From the NCBI RefSeq assembly GCF_019429485.1, contig NZ_JAHXZN010000003.1:124001-188000 (forward strand): DNA of 64,000 nt. The letters run 5' to 3'. The position numbers and the translations under genes are program-made. Positions 30,659-41,807 of this stretch are shown piece by piece (position 1 is the first letter of the stretch; each line of letters opens with the position of its first letter). The notes below the pieces were generated by a model. It made no database searches, was not told the origin of the DNA, and was given only the letters and a program-made list of their open reading frames with translations. The DNA comes from Sphingomonas citri (GTDB lineage Bacteria; Pseudomonadota; Alphaproteobacteria; Sphingomonadales; Sphingomonadaceae).

Positions 30659-33379
30659 TCAGGCGTCGAGGTCGGCCTCATGCCCGATCGGACCCGCGGT
30701 GGAAAGCCGCTGCCGCACGCGACTCACCGCCTCGTCGAGCGGCACGCGGGACACGCGCACGCCGGGCGGGAAGGCGTCGAGCAGCCGCGACGGCATCGCC
30801 GCCGACAGCAGCACGAACAGGCCCGCGTCGTCGCCGCGCCGGATCAGCCGACCGAACGCCTGCGCCAGCCGCGCGCGCACGATGCGGTCGTCGTACGCGC
30901 TGCCGCCCCCGGCGAGCCGGCGCGCGGCGTGGAGCACGGTCGGCTTGGGCCAGGGCACGCCCTCCATCACCACCAGCCGCAGCGACTGGCCGGGCACGTC
31001 AACGCCGTCGCGCAGCGCGTCGGTGCCGAGCAGGCTGGCGTGGGGATCGTCGCGGAAGATGTCGACCAGCGTCCCCGTGTCGATCGGGTCGACGTGCTGC
31101 GCGTGGAGCGGGAGCCCGGCGCGCGCGAGCCGGTCGGCGACGCGCGCGTGCACCGCGCGCAGTCGGCGGATCGCGGTGAACAGCCCGAGCGCGCCGCCGC
31201 CCGCCGCCTCGATCAGCCGCGCGTAGGCGTTGGCGAGCGCGGGCACGTCGCCGCGCTTGACGTCGGTGACGATCACCACCTCGGCGTTGCGCGCGTAATC
31301 GAACGGGCTCGGCGCGGTGAAGCGGCCCGGCGCGCGCTGGAGGTGCGGTGCGCCGACGCGCGCCTCGGCGGTCTCCCAGTCGCCCCCCGCGGTCAGCGTC
31401 GCGGAGGTGACGAGCGCGCCGTGCGCTGGCTTGAGCACCGTCTCGGCGAAGGGGAGGGTCGGGTCGAGCCAGCGGCGGTGCAGCCCGATGTCGTACTCGC
31501 GCCCCTCGCCGCGCTCGACCGCGAGCCAGTCGACGTGGCGCGGGTCGGCCGGGCCGCCGACGCGCGCCAGCAGCGCCAGCCACGCCGCCACGGTCTCGGC
31601 GCGCCAGCCGAGCGAGGCGATCGCGCCCTCCACGCGCGCGCGTGCCGGCGCGTCCATCCAGTCGGGCGCGTCGGCGAGCACCGCCTCCAGCCGTTTCCCC
31701 AACGCCACCATCGGCCGCACCAGCGAGTCGAGCGCGTGCGCGGCGGGTGCCGCCGCCTCGATCAGCTCGGGGGTCGGTTCGGCGAGCTCGGTCTCGAGCC
31801 CGTAGCCCGCGTCGGCGTCCTGCTCGGCGCGTGCGTAGGCGAGCCCGCGCACCGCGGCGAGCAAGGTCTCGATCGCGCCGAACGGCTGTCCCTCGGCGAC
31901 TCGCTGGAGCCAGCCGTCGGCGGCGAGCGCTCCCGCCGCGGCGACGATCTCGGTGATCGCGCGCGCGCCCTGCTCGTCGTAGCTGGCGAGGTCGGACAGC
32001 CGCGCCTGGAGCCCGCGCCGCCGCCCGCGTGCATTGCCCTCGGGGCCGACGATCCAGCGGCGCAGCTCGATCGTCTCCTGTCCGGTCAGCGCGGTGCCGA
32101 ACATCGCGTCGGCGGCGTCGAACAGATGGTGCCCCTCGTCGAACACGTAGCGAGTCGGCCGGGTCGCGGTCTCGCGCCCGCGCGCGGCGTTGACCATCAC
32201 CAGCGCATGATTGGCGATGACGAGATCGGCCTCGGCCGAGGCGCGCGCGGCGCGCTCGATGAAGCAGCGGCGGTAATGCGGGCAACCGGCGTAGACGCAC
32301 TCGCCGCGCCGGTCGGTCAGCGCCGCCGAGCCGTTGCGGCGGAAGAGCGTGACGAGCCAGCCGGGCAGGTCGCCGCCGACCATGTCGCCGTCGTCGCTAT
32401 AGGCCGCCCAGCGCGCGACCAGATGCGCCAGGATCGCGGCGCGGCCGGCGAAGCCGCCCTGGAGCGCGTCCTCGAGGTTGAGCAGGCAGAGATAGTTCTC
32501 GCGTCCCTTGCGCGTCACCACGCGCGCCTTGCGGACCGCGCGATCGGGATGGAGCCGGCGCGTCTCGTGCCCGAGCTGGCGCTGAAGCGCCTTGGTGTAG
32601 GTGGAGATCCACACCGCGCCGCCGGCCTGCTCGGCCCACAGGCTGGCGGGGGCGAGATAGCCGAGCGTCTTGCCGATCCCGGTCCCCGCCTCGGCGAGCA
32701 CCAGATTGGGCATGTCGCGCGTCATGCGCGGCGCGAAGGCGGCTGCTGCGGCGGCGGCATAGGCGCGCTGACCGGTGCGGAGCTCGGCGCCGCCGCCGAC
32801 GAGAGTCTCGAGCCGGTCGAGCACCGCGGCGTCGTCGAGCGTCACGGGGCGCGGCGTAGGGCGCGGGGCGGCCTCCTGCCACTCGGGCAGGCGCGAGAAC
32901 AGCCAGCGCTCGTGCTGCGCCGGCTTGGCGATCCGCGGCGCGACGATCGGCGCCCAGGGCCAGCGCGCGCGGGTGAGCGACTGCGCCGCGGTCCAGGCGC
33001 CCTCGCGCTCGGGCCAGTCGCCCGCCTGCGTCACCGCAAGCAGCCGCTCGGCGGCCGCGGCGAGGAAAGCGGCGACCTCCTCGTCCCGCGCCGGCGCCTC
33101 GAGCCCGGTCACCTGCGCGATCCCGCGCGGGGTCGGCACCGCGAAGCGCGCGGGGTGGAGGAAGGCGAATAGTTCGAGCAGGTCGAGCCCCGACAGCTCG
33201 GCATAGCCGAGCCGCTGCGCCACCAGTGGGGCGTTGAGCAGGATCACCGGCGTGTCGGCGGCGAGCCGGATCGCCTCGCCGCGCGACAGCGCGCGCGTCT
33301 CACCGCCTCGTGCCACCCACACACCCGAGTGGCTGGCATGAAGCGCAGGGTGCGGCAGCGCGGGAAAGGGCGACGTCAC
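30659..33379 (-). CDS. ATP-dependent DNA helicase, DinG/XPD type with Fe-S cluster
   Basis: A 906-residue superfamily 2 helicase. Walker A is EAGTGIGKT (about residues 226-234) and the DEAH-like box is DEGH (about 411). Four cysteines (Cys298, Cys361, Cys366, Cys372) lie between them, as in the Fe-S domain of XPD/DinG proteins. C-terminal helicase motifs include [26 protein letters not shown] and [13 protein letters not shown]. An additional N-terminal region of about 200 residues without a known domain precedes the motor. The frame is open to 33499, but similarity of the [12 protein letters not shown] region and N-terminal length suit the GTG at 33379. It probably unwinds forked or R-loop DNA during repair. 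Confidence 0.9.
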   Translation of the reverse strand: MTSPFPALPHPALHASHSGVWVARGGETRALSRGEAIRLAADTPVILLNAPLVAQRLGYAELSGLDLLELFAFLHPARFAVPTPRGIAQVTGLEAPARDEEVAAFLAAAAERLLAVTQAGDWPEREGAWTAAQSLTRARWPWAPIVAPRIAKPAQHERWLFSRLPEWQEAAPRPTPRPVTLDDAAVLDRLETLVGGGAELRTGQRAYAAAAAAAFAPRMTRDMPNLVLAEAGTGIGKTLGYLAPASLWAEQAGGAVWISTYTKALQRQLGHETRRLHPDRAVRKARVVTRKGRENYLCLLNLEDALQGGFAGRAAILAHLVARWAAYSDDGDMVGGDLPGWLVTLFRRNGSAALTDRRGECVYAGCPHYRRCFIERAARASAEADLVIANHALVMVNAARGRETATRPTRYVFDEGHHLFDAADAMFGTALTGQETIELRRWIVGPEGNARGRRRGLQARLSDLASYDEQGARAITEIVAAAGALAADGWLQRVAEGQPFGAIETLLAAVRGLAYARAEQDADAGYGLETELAEPTPELIEAAAPAAHALDSLVRPMVALGKRLEAVLADAPDWMDAPARARVEGAIASLGWRAETVAAWLALLARVGGPADPRHVDWLAVERGEGREYDIGLHRRWLDPTLPFAETVLKPAHGALVTSATLTAGGDWETAEARVGAPHLQRAPGRFTAPSPFDYARNAEVVIVTDVKRGDVPALANAYARLIEAAGGGALGLFTAIRRLRAVHARVADRLARAGLPLHAQHVDPIDTGTLVDIFRDDPHASLLGTDALRDGVDVPGQSLRLVVMEGVPWPKPTVLHAARRLAGGGSAYDDRIVRARLAQAFGRLIRRGDDAGLFVLLSAAMPSRLLDAFPPGVRVSRVPLDEAVSRVRQRLSTAGPIGHEADLDA

Positions 33380-33551
33380 GCTCTCGCTGTGCGCCACGCG
33401 GAACAGATCGGCAACCGCAAAGCGCTTAACGATAATGCATCGCAACTGCCGTGCGGACCGATGATCGCGTCTACGCGGGGGTGGATTCCCCCGCCGCAAG
33501 CGCCTAAGGCACCCTCCAGTCTAGTCTGTCCTGCTGTCTCGGAGACCGCGC

Positions 33552-34751
<1,200 letters not shown>

Positions 34752-35210
34752 GGCGTGAGAGGGCGGCGCCCGGTGGCGCCGCCCGCCCCCCATCGTGTCG
34801 GACTTGGTCCGGAATGACGTTGAGGAGCGCCTCACCTTCCCTGACCACCCGGGCGGACCCGGGGTCCAGGTGGGAAGGCCCACGTGACGACGCGCCTCGC
34901 TCGTTCGACCGAGGACCGCCCACCTGGACTCCGGCGTTCGCCGGGTGGTGACTAGCTATGCCGGGGTGGTCGCTCTCCCTGTTGTGGGGCGATGCAAGAA
35001 GCGGGGCCCTGTCACCTCAGCCGCGGCACGACGCGAAAATCGCCCACGCCGGACACCATGTCCGCGCCCCGCGCGTTGACGCCGCGATTGCTGCCGCTAC
35101 GGCAACCGCGCTTTCCGTACTGAACTTGCGAAAAGCGCGGAAAACCGCCATGTGGAGCCCACACCGGGGCCGCGAACGCTCGCCCCGACCGCAGGATCGG
35201 AAGGACGCTG
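34752..35210. other. 459-nt intergenic space between sucC and etfB
   Basis: It holds a degenerate half of the type 1 repeat (34795-34820), a type 2 inverted repeat (34844-34949), and a hairpin with 9-bp arms CCGCGCTTT/AAAGCGCGG (35106-35140) about 70 nt before etfB, which may be regulatory or a promoter-proximal fold. No gene is supported; open frames here lack family motifs. Confidence 0.55.
34844..34949. repeat. Type 2 intergenic inverted repeat, copy 1
   Basis: Arms ACCACCCGGGCGGACCCG and its imperfect mirror ending CGTTCGCCGGGTGGT enclose GGTCCAGGTGGG/CCCACCTGGACTCC. The inner CCAGGTGGG/CCCACCTGG match suggests a long imperfect hairpin. The related element at 38746 shares the CCGGCG-type arms. 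Confidence 0.6.
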
Positions 35211-35960
35211 ATGAAGGTCTTGGTGCCGGTCAAGCGCGTGCTTGACTATAACGTGAAACCCCGTGTGAAGGCGGACGGCTCGGGGGTCGACCTCGCCAAC
35301 GTCAAGATGAGCATGAACCCCTTCGACGAGATCGCGGTCGAGGAAGCGATCCGGCTAAAGGAGAAGGGCACCGTCACCGAGATCGTCGCGGTCTCGATCG
35401 GCGAGCCCAAGGCGCAGGACACCCTGCGCACCGCGCTGGCGATGGGTGCCGACCGCGCCATCCTCGTCACCAGCGACACCAAGGTGGAGCCGCTCGGCGT
35501 CGCCAAGATCCTGGCCAAGATCGTCGAGGAGGAGCAGCCGCAGCTCGTCATCCTCGGCAAGCAGGCGATCGACGACGACAACAACCAGACCGGCCAGATG
35601 CTCGCCGCTTTGCTCGGCTGGGGCCAGGCGACCTTCGCCTCCAAGGTCGAGCTGAGCGCCGATGCGGTGACGGTGACGCGCGAGGTCGACGGCGGGCTCG
35701 AGACCGATCGCTACAAACTGCCCGCGATCGTGACAACCGACCTGCGCCTCAACGAGCCGCGCTACGCCTCGCTGCCCAACATCATGAAGGCCAAGTCCAA
35801 GCCGCTCGCGACCAAGACCGCCGCCGACATCGGCGTCGACGTCGCGCCGCGGCTCACCACGGTGAAGGTGGCCGAGCCGGCCAAGCGCACCGCGGGCGTC
35901 AAGGTCGCCGACGTCGACGAGCTGGCGGGCAAGCTCAAGTCGCTCGGCATCGCGAAGTAA
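35211..35960 (+). CDS. etfB: Electron transfer flavoprotein subunit beta
   Basis: A 249-residue EtfB that, with EtfA, carries electrons from acyl-CoA and other dehydrogenases to ETF-quinone oxidoreductase. Family segments are [39 protein letters not shown] and the AMP-binding [11 protein letters not shown] and [28 protein letters not shown] site precedes the ATG. It is 11 nt from etfA. Confidence 0.97.
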   Translation: MKVLVPVKRVLDYNVKPRVKADGSGVDLANVKMSMNPFDEIAVEEAIRLKEKGTVTEIVAVSIGEPKAQDTLRTALAMGADRAILVTSDTKVEPLGVAKILAKIVEEEQPQLVILGKQAIDDDNNQTGQMLAALLGWGQATFASKVELSADAVTVTREVDGGLETDRYKLPAIVTTDLRLNEPRYASLPNIMKAKSKPLATKTAADIGVDVAPRLTTVKVAEPAKRTAGVKVADVDELAGKLKSLGIAK

Positions 35961-35971
35961 GGGAGCGCAGC

Positions 35972-36901
35972 ATGAAGACTCTGGTTTGGGTCGAGCACGA
36001 CGGCCAGTCCGTCAAGGACGCCACGCTCTCCGCGGTGACCGCGGCCGCCAAGCTCGGCGAGGTCCACCTGCTGGTCGCGGGGCAGGGCGTCGACGACGTC
36101 GCGCAGGCGGCGGCCAAGATCGCGGGTGTGGGCAAGGTCCATGTCGCCGACGATGCCGCCTACGCGCACCAGCTCGCCGAGAATGTCGCGCCTTTGGTAG
36201 TCGAGCTGATGGGGCACCATGACGCCTTCGTCGCGCCCGCCACCACCACCGGCAAGGCGATCGCGCCGCGCGTCGCGGCTCTGCTCGACGTCATGCAGAT
36301 CAGCGACGTGCTCTCGGTCGAGGGCGAGGACACGTTCACGCGTCCGATCTACGCGGGCAACGCGATCGCAACGGTGCAGACGCGCGACGCCAAGAAGGTG
36401 CTGACGGTGCGCGGCACCGCCTTCGAGAAGGCCGCGGCCGAGGGCGGCAGCGGCACGATCGAGGCGGTCGCGGCGACCGACGACACCGGGCTGGCGACCT
36501 TCGAGGGCGCGGAGATCGCGGCGCTGACCCGCCCCGAGCTGACCAGCGCGCGGGTGATCGTCTCAGGCGGTCGCGCGCTCGGCTCGGGCGAGAAGTTTCA
36601 CGAGCTGATCGAGCCGCTCGCCGACAAGCTCGGCGCCGCGGTGGGCGCGAGCCGTGCCGCGGTCGACGCGGGTTATGTCCCCAACGACTATCAGGTCGGC
36701 CAGACCGGCAAGATCGTCGCGCCGGAGGTCTATGTCGCGGTCGGCATCTCGGGTGCGATCCAGCATCTCGCCGGGATGAAGGACTCGAAGGTGATCGTCG
36801 CGATCAACAAGGACGAGGACGCGCCGATCTTCCAGGTCGCCGACGTCGGCCTCGTCGGCGACCTGTTCAAGATCGTGCCGGAGCTCACCGAGAAACTGTG
36901 A
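35972..36901 (+). CDS. etfA: Electron transfer flavoprotein subunit alpha
   Basis: A 309-residue EtfA. The FAD-binding C-terminal half shows [54 protein letters not shown], then [39 protein letters not shown], the classical ETF-alpha signature. An AGGGAG site precedes the ATG. It forms an operon with etfB for fatty-acid and amino-acid catabolism. Confidence 0.97.
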   Translation: MKTLVWVEHDGQSVKDATLSAVTAAAKLGEVHLLVAGQGVDDVAQAAAKIAGVGKVHVADDAAYAHQLAENVAPLVVELMGHHDAFVAPATTTGKAIAPRVAALLDVMQISDVLSVEGEDTFTRPIYAGNAIATVQTRDAKKVLTVRGTAFEKAAAEGGSGTIEAVAATDDTGLATFEGAEIAALTRPELTSARVIVSGGRALGSGEKFHELIEPLADKLGAAVGASRAAVDAGYVPNDYQVGQTGKIVAPEVYVAVGISGAIQHLAGMKDSKVIVAINKDEDAPIFQVADVGLVGDLFKIVPELTEKL

Positions 36902-36907
36902 GAGGGT

Positions 36908-37044
36908 AGATCCTCCCGGGTACGGGGAGGGGGACCAGCCGCAGGCTGGTGGAGGGGGGCGCCCGCGGGCGCTGTGCCTAGTGGAGAGCCCCCTCCACCA
37001 CGGCGCTGCGCGCGGCGGTCCCCCTCTCCGCCGAGCGGAGGATC
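36908..37044. repeat. Type 3 intergenic inverted-repeat element, copy 2
   Basis: About 137 nt after etfA, with TAGATCCTCCCGGGTACGGG and CCGAGCGGAGGATC ends and the inner GGTGGAGGGGGG / CCCCCTCCACCACGG pair. It shares its ends and inner pair with the element at 29884. Confidence 0.75.
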
Positions 37045-37107
37045 GGCGAGGTCTGTCGCCGCCCGACTCACATTGGCCGCCGCTCCGGCGCGGTGTAAGG
37101 CGCCGCG

Positions 37108-38736
37108 ATGATCCGGCTCTCCAACCTGCGCCTCCCGTTGCGCCACGACGACGACGCGCTCCCGGCGGCGCTGCACGAGCGGCTCGGCGTCGCCGCCAAC
37201 GACGTGCTCGGCTGGCAGGTGGCGCGCCGCGGGCACGACGCGCGCGGGCGCGGGCGAATCGCCTTGGTCTATTCGGTCGACGTAGCATTGCGCGACGAGG
37301 CAGCGGTGATGGCGCGGCTCGGCGCCGACAAGGACGTCCGCCCGACCCCCGACACCGCCTACCGTGCCCCCGTGCTCGCCCCGAGCGGCGGCGCGCGCCA
37401 GCGCCCGGTGGTGATCGGCGCCGGGCCGTGCGGGCTGTTCGCCGCGCTGATCCTGGCACAGGCGGGCTTCCGCCCGATCCTGCTCGAGCGCGGCAAGGTG
37501 GTGCGCGAGCGCACCAAGGACACCTGGGGGCTGTGGCGCCGCGGCGTGCTCGTCCCTGAGTCGAACGTGCAATATGGCGAGGGCGGCGCGGGCACCTTCT
37601 CCGACGGCAAGCTCTACAGCCGCATCAAGGACCCGCGCCACCTCAACCGCAAGGTGCTGGAGGAGTTCGTCGCCGCCGGCGCCCCGCCCGAGATCCTCAC
37701 CGAGGCGCACCCGCATATCGGCACCTTCCGGCTGGTGACGATGGTCGAGAGCATGCGCGCCTCGATCGAGGCGCTGGGCGGCGAGTATCGCTTCTCGACG
37801 CGGGTCGACGGGCTCCACGTCGAGGCGGACGCGCGCGGCGAGCGCCGCGTGCGCGGGCTGCACCTCCACGACGGTTCGTACCTGGAGGCCGAGCATGTCG
37901 TGCTCGCGGTCGGCCACAGTGCGCGCGACACGTTCGGCATGCTGGTCGAGGCGGGGGTGCATGCCGAGGCCAAGCCCTTCTCGCTCGGCGTGCGGATCGA
38001 GCATCCGCAGTCGTGGATCGACCGAGCGCGCTTCGGCGACGATGCCGGCCACCCCGCGCTGGGCGCCGCCGAATATCATATCTCGCATCACTGCTCGAAC
38101 GGCCGCACCGTCTACAGCTTCTGCATGTGCCCGGGCGGCACGGTGGTGGCCGCCACCTCGGAGGAGGGACGCGTCGCCACCAACGGCATGAGCCAATATT
38201 CGCGCAACGAGCGCAACGCCAACTCGGGGCTGGTGGTGGCGATCGACCCGGCGCGCGACTATCCCGGCGACCCGCTCGCCGGCATCGCGCTGCAGCGCCA
38301 CTGGGAGGAGCGCGCCTTCGTCGCGGGGGGCCGCGACTATCGCGCCCCGGCGCAGCGCGTCGGCGACTTCCTCGAGGGCCGCGCCTCGACCGCGCTGGGC
38401 AGCGTCATGCCGAGCTATCGGCCGGGCGTGACGCCGACCGACCTCGCCGCCTGCCTGCCCGACTTCGCGGTCGCCGCGATGCGCGAGGCGCTGCCGGTGT
38501 TCGGCCGGCAGATCCGCGGCTACGACCACCCCGACGCGGTGATGACGGGGGTGGAGACGCGGACCTCCTCGCCGGTGCGCTTCACCCGCGGCGCCGACTT
38601 CCAGAGCCTCAACACCGCCGGGCTCTACCCGGCGGGCGAGGGGGCCGGCTATGCCGGAGGCATCCTCTCGGCGGCGGTCGACGGGATCAAGGTGGCCGAG
38701 GCGGTGGCGGTAAGGCTGGCGGCGCAGCCGGGCTGA
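37108..38736 (+). CDS. FAD-dependent oxidoreductase of the COG2509 type
   Basis: A 542-residue flavoprotein. After an N-terminal domain of about 95 residues comes the FAD Rossmann motif [20 protein letters not shown], then [45 protein letters not shown] and [20 protein letters not shown] segments, and the C-terminal [24 protein letters not shown], all typical of COG2509 (uncharacterised FAD-dependent dehydrogenases). The cysteine-rich stretch SFCMCPGG is also family-conserved. The substrate is unknown. It follows etfBA but is separated by a repeat, so co-regulation is unproven. Confidence 0.88.
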   Translation: MIRLSNLRLPLRHDDDALPAALHERLGVAANDVLGWQVARRGHDARGRGRIALVYSVDVALRDEAAVMARLGADKDVRPTPDTAYRAPVLAPSGGARQRPVVIGAGPCGLFAALILAQAGFRPILLERGKVVRERTKDTWGLWRRGVLVPESNVQYGEGGAGTFSDGKLYSRIKDPRHLNRKVLEEFVAAGAPPEILTEAHPHIGTFRLVTMVESMRASIEALGGEYRFSTRVDGLHVEADARGERRVRGLHLHDGSYLEAEHVVLAVGHSARDTFGMLVEAGVHAEAKPFSLGVRIEHPQSWIDRARFGDDAGHPALGAAEYHISHHCSNGRTVYSFCMCPGGTVVAATSEEGRVATNGMSQYSRNERNANSGLVVAIDPARDYPGDPLAGIALQRHWEERAFVAGGRDYRAPAQRVGDFLEGRASTALGSVMPSYRPGVTPTDLAACLPDFAVAAMREALPVFGRQIRGYDHPDAVMTGVETRTSSPVRFTRGADFQSLNTAGLYPAGEGAGYAGGILSAAVDGIKVAEAVAVRLAAQPG

Positions 38737-38745
38737 CGGTGGGCG

Positions 38746-38832
38746 CGCCCCGGCGGAGGCCGGGGCCCAGCTGCAAGACGCTGATGAGGCTCACCTCCGC
38801 CTTCCCGACTGGGCCCCGACTTTCGCCGGAGC
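38746..38832. repeat. Type 2 intergenic inverted repeat, copy 2
   Basis: Arms GCCCCGGCGGAGGCCGGGGC and GGGCCCCGACTTTCGCCGG flank about 40 nt. CCCAG/CTGGG sits on the inner side of each arm. It lies between the flavoprotein gene and the DUF2147 gene. Confidence 0.65.
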
Positions 38833-38899
38833 ACATGCGCGCTCCCAGGTCCGACGCCGCGGACTTCAAACCGCCCGCTTCCTCCCCTATCTCGCCGGC

Positions 38900-39301
38900 A
38901 TGCTATCGCTCGCCCTGCTGCTCGCGCTCGCCCCCGCTCCCGCCGCCGCAGCGGACCCGCTCGCCGGCACCTGGCGCAACGCGGGCGACAGCGTCCGCAT
39001 CCGCGTCGCGCCGTGTCGCGGCGAGCCGGGCATGTGCGGGACGGTGGTGGCCGCGAGCGAGAAGGCACGCGCCGACGCGGCGGCCGGCGGCACCGAGCGG
39101 CTGATCGGCACCGCTCTGTTCCGCGGCTTCGAGCGCGGCGAGGACGGCCAATATGCCGGTACCGTCTTCGTCCCCGACATCGGCAGCGAGGTCGACGGCA
39201 CGCTCCACCTGGAGGGTCGCGATACCCTGGTCGCCGAGGGCTGTCTCTTCGCTGGCTTCGGCTGCCGCGAACAGCGCTGGTCCCGCGTGACGGGGAGGTG
39301 A
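38900..39301 (+). CDS. DUF2147-family exported protein
   Basis: A 133-residue protein with a signal peptide (residues 1-18) and a DUF2147 beta-barrel: PLAGTWRNAGDSVRIRVAPCRGEPGMCGTVV at the start and LEGRDTLVAEGCLFAGFGCREQRWSRV at the end. Two cysteines in each half could form disulfides. Lipocalin-like DUF2147 proteins are widespread in alphaproteobacteria with no assigned function. The stop overlaps the GTG of a short membrane protein (GTGA). Confidence 0.85.
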   Translation: MLSLALLLALAPAPAAAADPLAGTWRNAGDSVRIRVAPCRGEPGMCGTVVAASEKARADAAAGGTERLIGTALFRGFERGEDGQYAGTVFVPDIGSEVDGTLHLEGRDTLVAEGCLFAGFGCREQRWSRVTGR

Positions 39302-39459
39302 TCCATCTCTCGGTCGCGCTCGGTCGTTTCTTCGAGGCCCTGTTCTACGCGATCCTCCGGGTGGCGGGGGGCATCGCGGTGAGCGTGATCGGCATCGCGT
39401 TGCTCGGCGGCGCGGCGTTCCTGGTGGCGCGGCTGCTGCTCGCGCGCGGGCGCCGCTGA
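39298..39459 (+). CDS. Small single-span membrane protein
   Basis: A 53-residue protein, mostly one hydrophobic span (VAGGIAVSVIGIALLGGAAF) followed by an arginine-rich tail (ARLLLARGRR). The GTG overlaps the DUF2147 stop and its own TGA overlaps the rsmE ATG, so it is wedged into a coupled operon. No family is recognised. The nearest purine-rich site (GGGGAGG) abuts the GTG, so translation probably depends on coupling; the true start could lie a few codons downstream. Confidence 0.6.
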   Translation: MIHLSVALGRFFEALFYAILRVAGGIAVSVIGIALLGGAAFLVARLLLARGRR

Positions 39460-40199
39460 TGGGCGCGACTCCCGCCTGGCCGCCGCGCTCGACGCCGCGG
39501 CTGTACGTCGAGCCGCCGCTCGCCCCCGGCCCGCGCGCGCTCGCCGGTCCGCAGGCACATTATCTCATCGCGGTGATGCGGTTGCGGGCGGGTGACCCGG
39601 TGCGGCTGTTCGACGACGTCACCGGCGAGTGGCTCGCGACCGCGGCGAGCGTCGGCAAACGCGACCTAGTGCTCGACGTCACCGAGCGGTTGGCCGAGCG
39701 CGAGCCGGTGCCCGACCTGTGGCTCGCCGCCGCGCCGCTCAAGAAGGGGCGGGTCGACTGGCTCGCCGAGAAGGCGTGCGAGCTCGGCGTGGCGCGGCTG
39801 GTGCCGGTGGTCACGCGGCGCACCGTGGTCGACAAGCCCAATGCCGAGCGGCTGCGCGCCCATATGATCGAGGCGGCCGAGCAGTGCGGTCGGACCGCGG
39901 TGCCCGAGTTGGCGCCGATGGTGAAGCTGCCCGCGCTGCTGCGCGATTGGCCGGCGGAACGCGCGCTGTTCTTCGCGGACGAGACCGGCGGCGTGCCCGC
40001 CGCGGCGGCGATGCGCGCGCACGCGGGGCCGGCGGCGATCCTGATCGGCCCCGAGGGCGGCTTCGACGACGAGGAACGCGCGCTGATCCGCGCACTGCCG
40101 CAGGCGGTGGCGATCACGCTCGGCCCGCGCATCCTGCGCGCCGACACCGCCGCGGCCGCGGCGGTAGCGCTGTGGATGGCGGAGGTCGGGGATTGGTGA
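39459..40199 (+). CDS. rsmE: 16S rRNA (uracil-1498-N3)-methyltransferase
   Basis: A 246-residue SPOUT methyltransferase. The N-terminal PUA-like part (RLYVEPPLAPGPRALAGPQAHYLIAVMRLRAGD) leads to the trefoil-knot SAM site: AAAPLKKGRVDWLAEKACELGV, ILIGPEGGFDDEE and LGPRILRADTAAAAAVALWM. It methylates U1498 in 16S rRNA. The ATG overlaps the stop of the small membrane protein. gshA follows 135 nt later, a neighbour commonly seen in alphaproteobacteria. Confidence 0.95.
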   Translation: MGATPAWPPRSTPRLYVEPPLAPGPRALAGPQAHYLIAVMRLRAGDPVRLFDDVTGEWLATAASVGKRDLVLDVTERLAEREPVPDLWLAAAPLKKGRVDWLAEKACELGVARLVPVVTRRTVVDKPNAERLRAHMIEAAEQCGRTAVPELAPMVKLPALLRDWPAERALFFADETGGVPAAAAMRAHAGPAAILIGPEGGFDDEERALIRALPQAVAITLGPRILRADTAAAAAVALWMAEVGDW

Positions 40200-40334
40200 G
40201 GGCCTAGCCGACACGATCGTTCAGGCGATCCGACGTGGCTGGGGCGCAAGGTCGGCTGGTCACCGCTCGACCTACGTCAAGCCGACGTCGATCGGCTCTA
40301 GCGCGCCCGTTCATCCGCGCGTAAGCGCGGCGCC

Positions 40335-41708
40335 ATGACGACGAAGACCGTTTCGGATCACAACGCGGCGGTCATCGAATCGCGCGACCAACTGATCGCC
40401 CATCTCGCCTCGGGGGAGAAGCCGGCGGCGCGCTGGCGGATCGGCACCGAGCACGAGAAGTTCGTCTACGCGCTCGGCGACCACCACGCGCCCTCCTATG
40501 ACGAGCCCGCCGGCATCCGCGCGCTGCTCGGCGAGCTGGTCCAGCACGGCTGGCGCCCGGTCGAGGAGGGCGGGAACGTCATCGCGCTCAGCGGCGCCGA
40601 TGGTAGCGTCAGCCTCGAGCCCGCGGGGCAGTTCGAGCTCTCGGGCGCGCCGCTCGAGAACCTCCACCAGACCTGCGCCGAGACGGGTCGTCACCTCGCC
40701 CAGGTCAAAGCCGCGGGTGAGGCGTTGGGGATCGGCTTCCTCGGGCTCGGCATGTGGCCCGACAAGACCCGCGCCGAGCTGCCGATCATGCCCAAGGGCC
40801 GCTACGCCATCATGCTGCGCCACATGCCGCGCGTCGGCACGATGGGGCTCGACATGATGCTGCGCACCTGCACGATTCAGGTGAACCTCGACTATGCGTC
40901 CGAGGCGGACATGGCGAAGAAGTTCCGCGTCGGGCTGGCGCTGCAGCCGCTCGCCACCGCGCTGTTCGCCAATTCGCCGTTCACCGAGGGCAAGCCCAAC
41001 GGCTTCCTCTCCTATCGCAGCCATATCTGGTCGGACACCGATCCGGCGCGGACGGGCATGCTGCCCTTCGTGTTCGAGGACGGCTTCGGCTACGAGCGCT
41101 ATGCCGATTACATGCTCGATGTGCCGATGTACTTCGTCTATCGCGACGGCCGCTACATCGACGCCGCGGGCCTGTCGTTCCGCGACTTCCTGCGCGGCGA
41201 GCTGAGCGTGCTGCCGGGCGAGAAGCCGACGCTCGACGACTGGAACGACCATCTCTCCACCGCCTTCCCCGAGGTGCGGCTCAAGACCTTCCTCGAGATG
41301 CGCGGCGCCGACGGCGGGCCGTGGAACCGCATCTGCGCGCTGCCGGCGCTGTGGGTCGGGCTGCTCTACGACCAGGGCGCGCTGGACGCCGCCTGGGACC
41401 TCGTCAAGGACTGGACGCTCGACGAGCGCCAGACGCTGCGCGACTCGGTGCCGCGGCTGGGGCTCGCCGCGCCGCTGCCGGGCGGGGGCACGCTGCGCGA
41501 CATCGCGGGCGCGGTGCTCGACATCGCCACGCTGGGCCTGCGCGCCCGCGGCCGCACCAATGCCGCGGGGGACGACGAGACCGGCTTCCTCGAGCCGCTG
41601 CGCGAGATCGTCCGCAGCGGCAAGGTGCCCGCCGAGCAGCTGCTCGAGCGCTACCATGGCGCGTGGGGCGGCGACGTGTCGAAGGTCTATGCCGAGGCGA
41701 GCTTCTAG
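40335..41708 (+). CDS. gshA: Glutamate-cysteine ligase (plant-type GshA)
   Basis: A 457-residue enzyme joining glutamate and cysteine with ATP, the first step of glutathione synthesis. RIGTEHEKFVY, EPAGQFELSGAPL, GFLGLGMWPDK and MLRTCTIQVNLDYASE are signatures of the plant/alphaproteobacterial GshA group rather than the enterobacterial one. The ATG at 40335 lies after a clear intergenic gap. Glutathione made here would serve the glyoxalase genes elsewhere in the window. Plant-type enzymes are redox-regulated through a disulfide; whether this one is cannot be seen. Confidence 0.96.
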   Translation: MTTKTVSDHNAAVIESRDQLIAHLASGEKPAARWRIGTEHEKFVYALGDHHAPSYDEPAGIRALLGELVQHGWRPVEEGGNVIALSGADGSVSLEPAGQFELSGAPLENLHQTCAETGRHLAQVKAAGEALGIGFLGLGMWPDKTRAELPIMPKGRYAIMLRHMPRVGTMGLDMMLRTCTIQVNLDYASEADMAKKFRVGLALQPLATALFANSPFTEGKPNGFLSYRSHIWSDTDPARTGMLPFVFEDGFGYERYADYMLDVPMYFVYRDGRYIDAAGLSFRDFLRGELSVLPGEKPTLDDWNDHLSTAFPEVRLKTFLEMRGADGGPWNRICALPALWVGLLYDQGALDAAWDLVKDWTLDERQTLRDSVPRLGLAAPLPGGGTLRDIAGAVLDIATLGLRARGRTNAAGDDETGFLEPLREIVRSGKVPAEQLLERYHGAWGGDVSKVYAEASF

Positions 41709-41807
41709 GCACCGCCACCGGGACGGCGGTGATCGCCACCCAAAGCGACACACCCGCCCTCCCGCTCTCCCCGTGACTCGCCGCGGCGATGCGCTACACC
41801 CGCGCGG

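Noticed and set aside
30011..33172. A 1,053-codon plus-strand frame opposite the SixA-like and helicase genes
   Set aside because: It is antisense to a helicase with all its motifs, and it passes through an intergenic repeat without a change in character, as a chance frame would.
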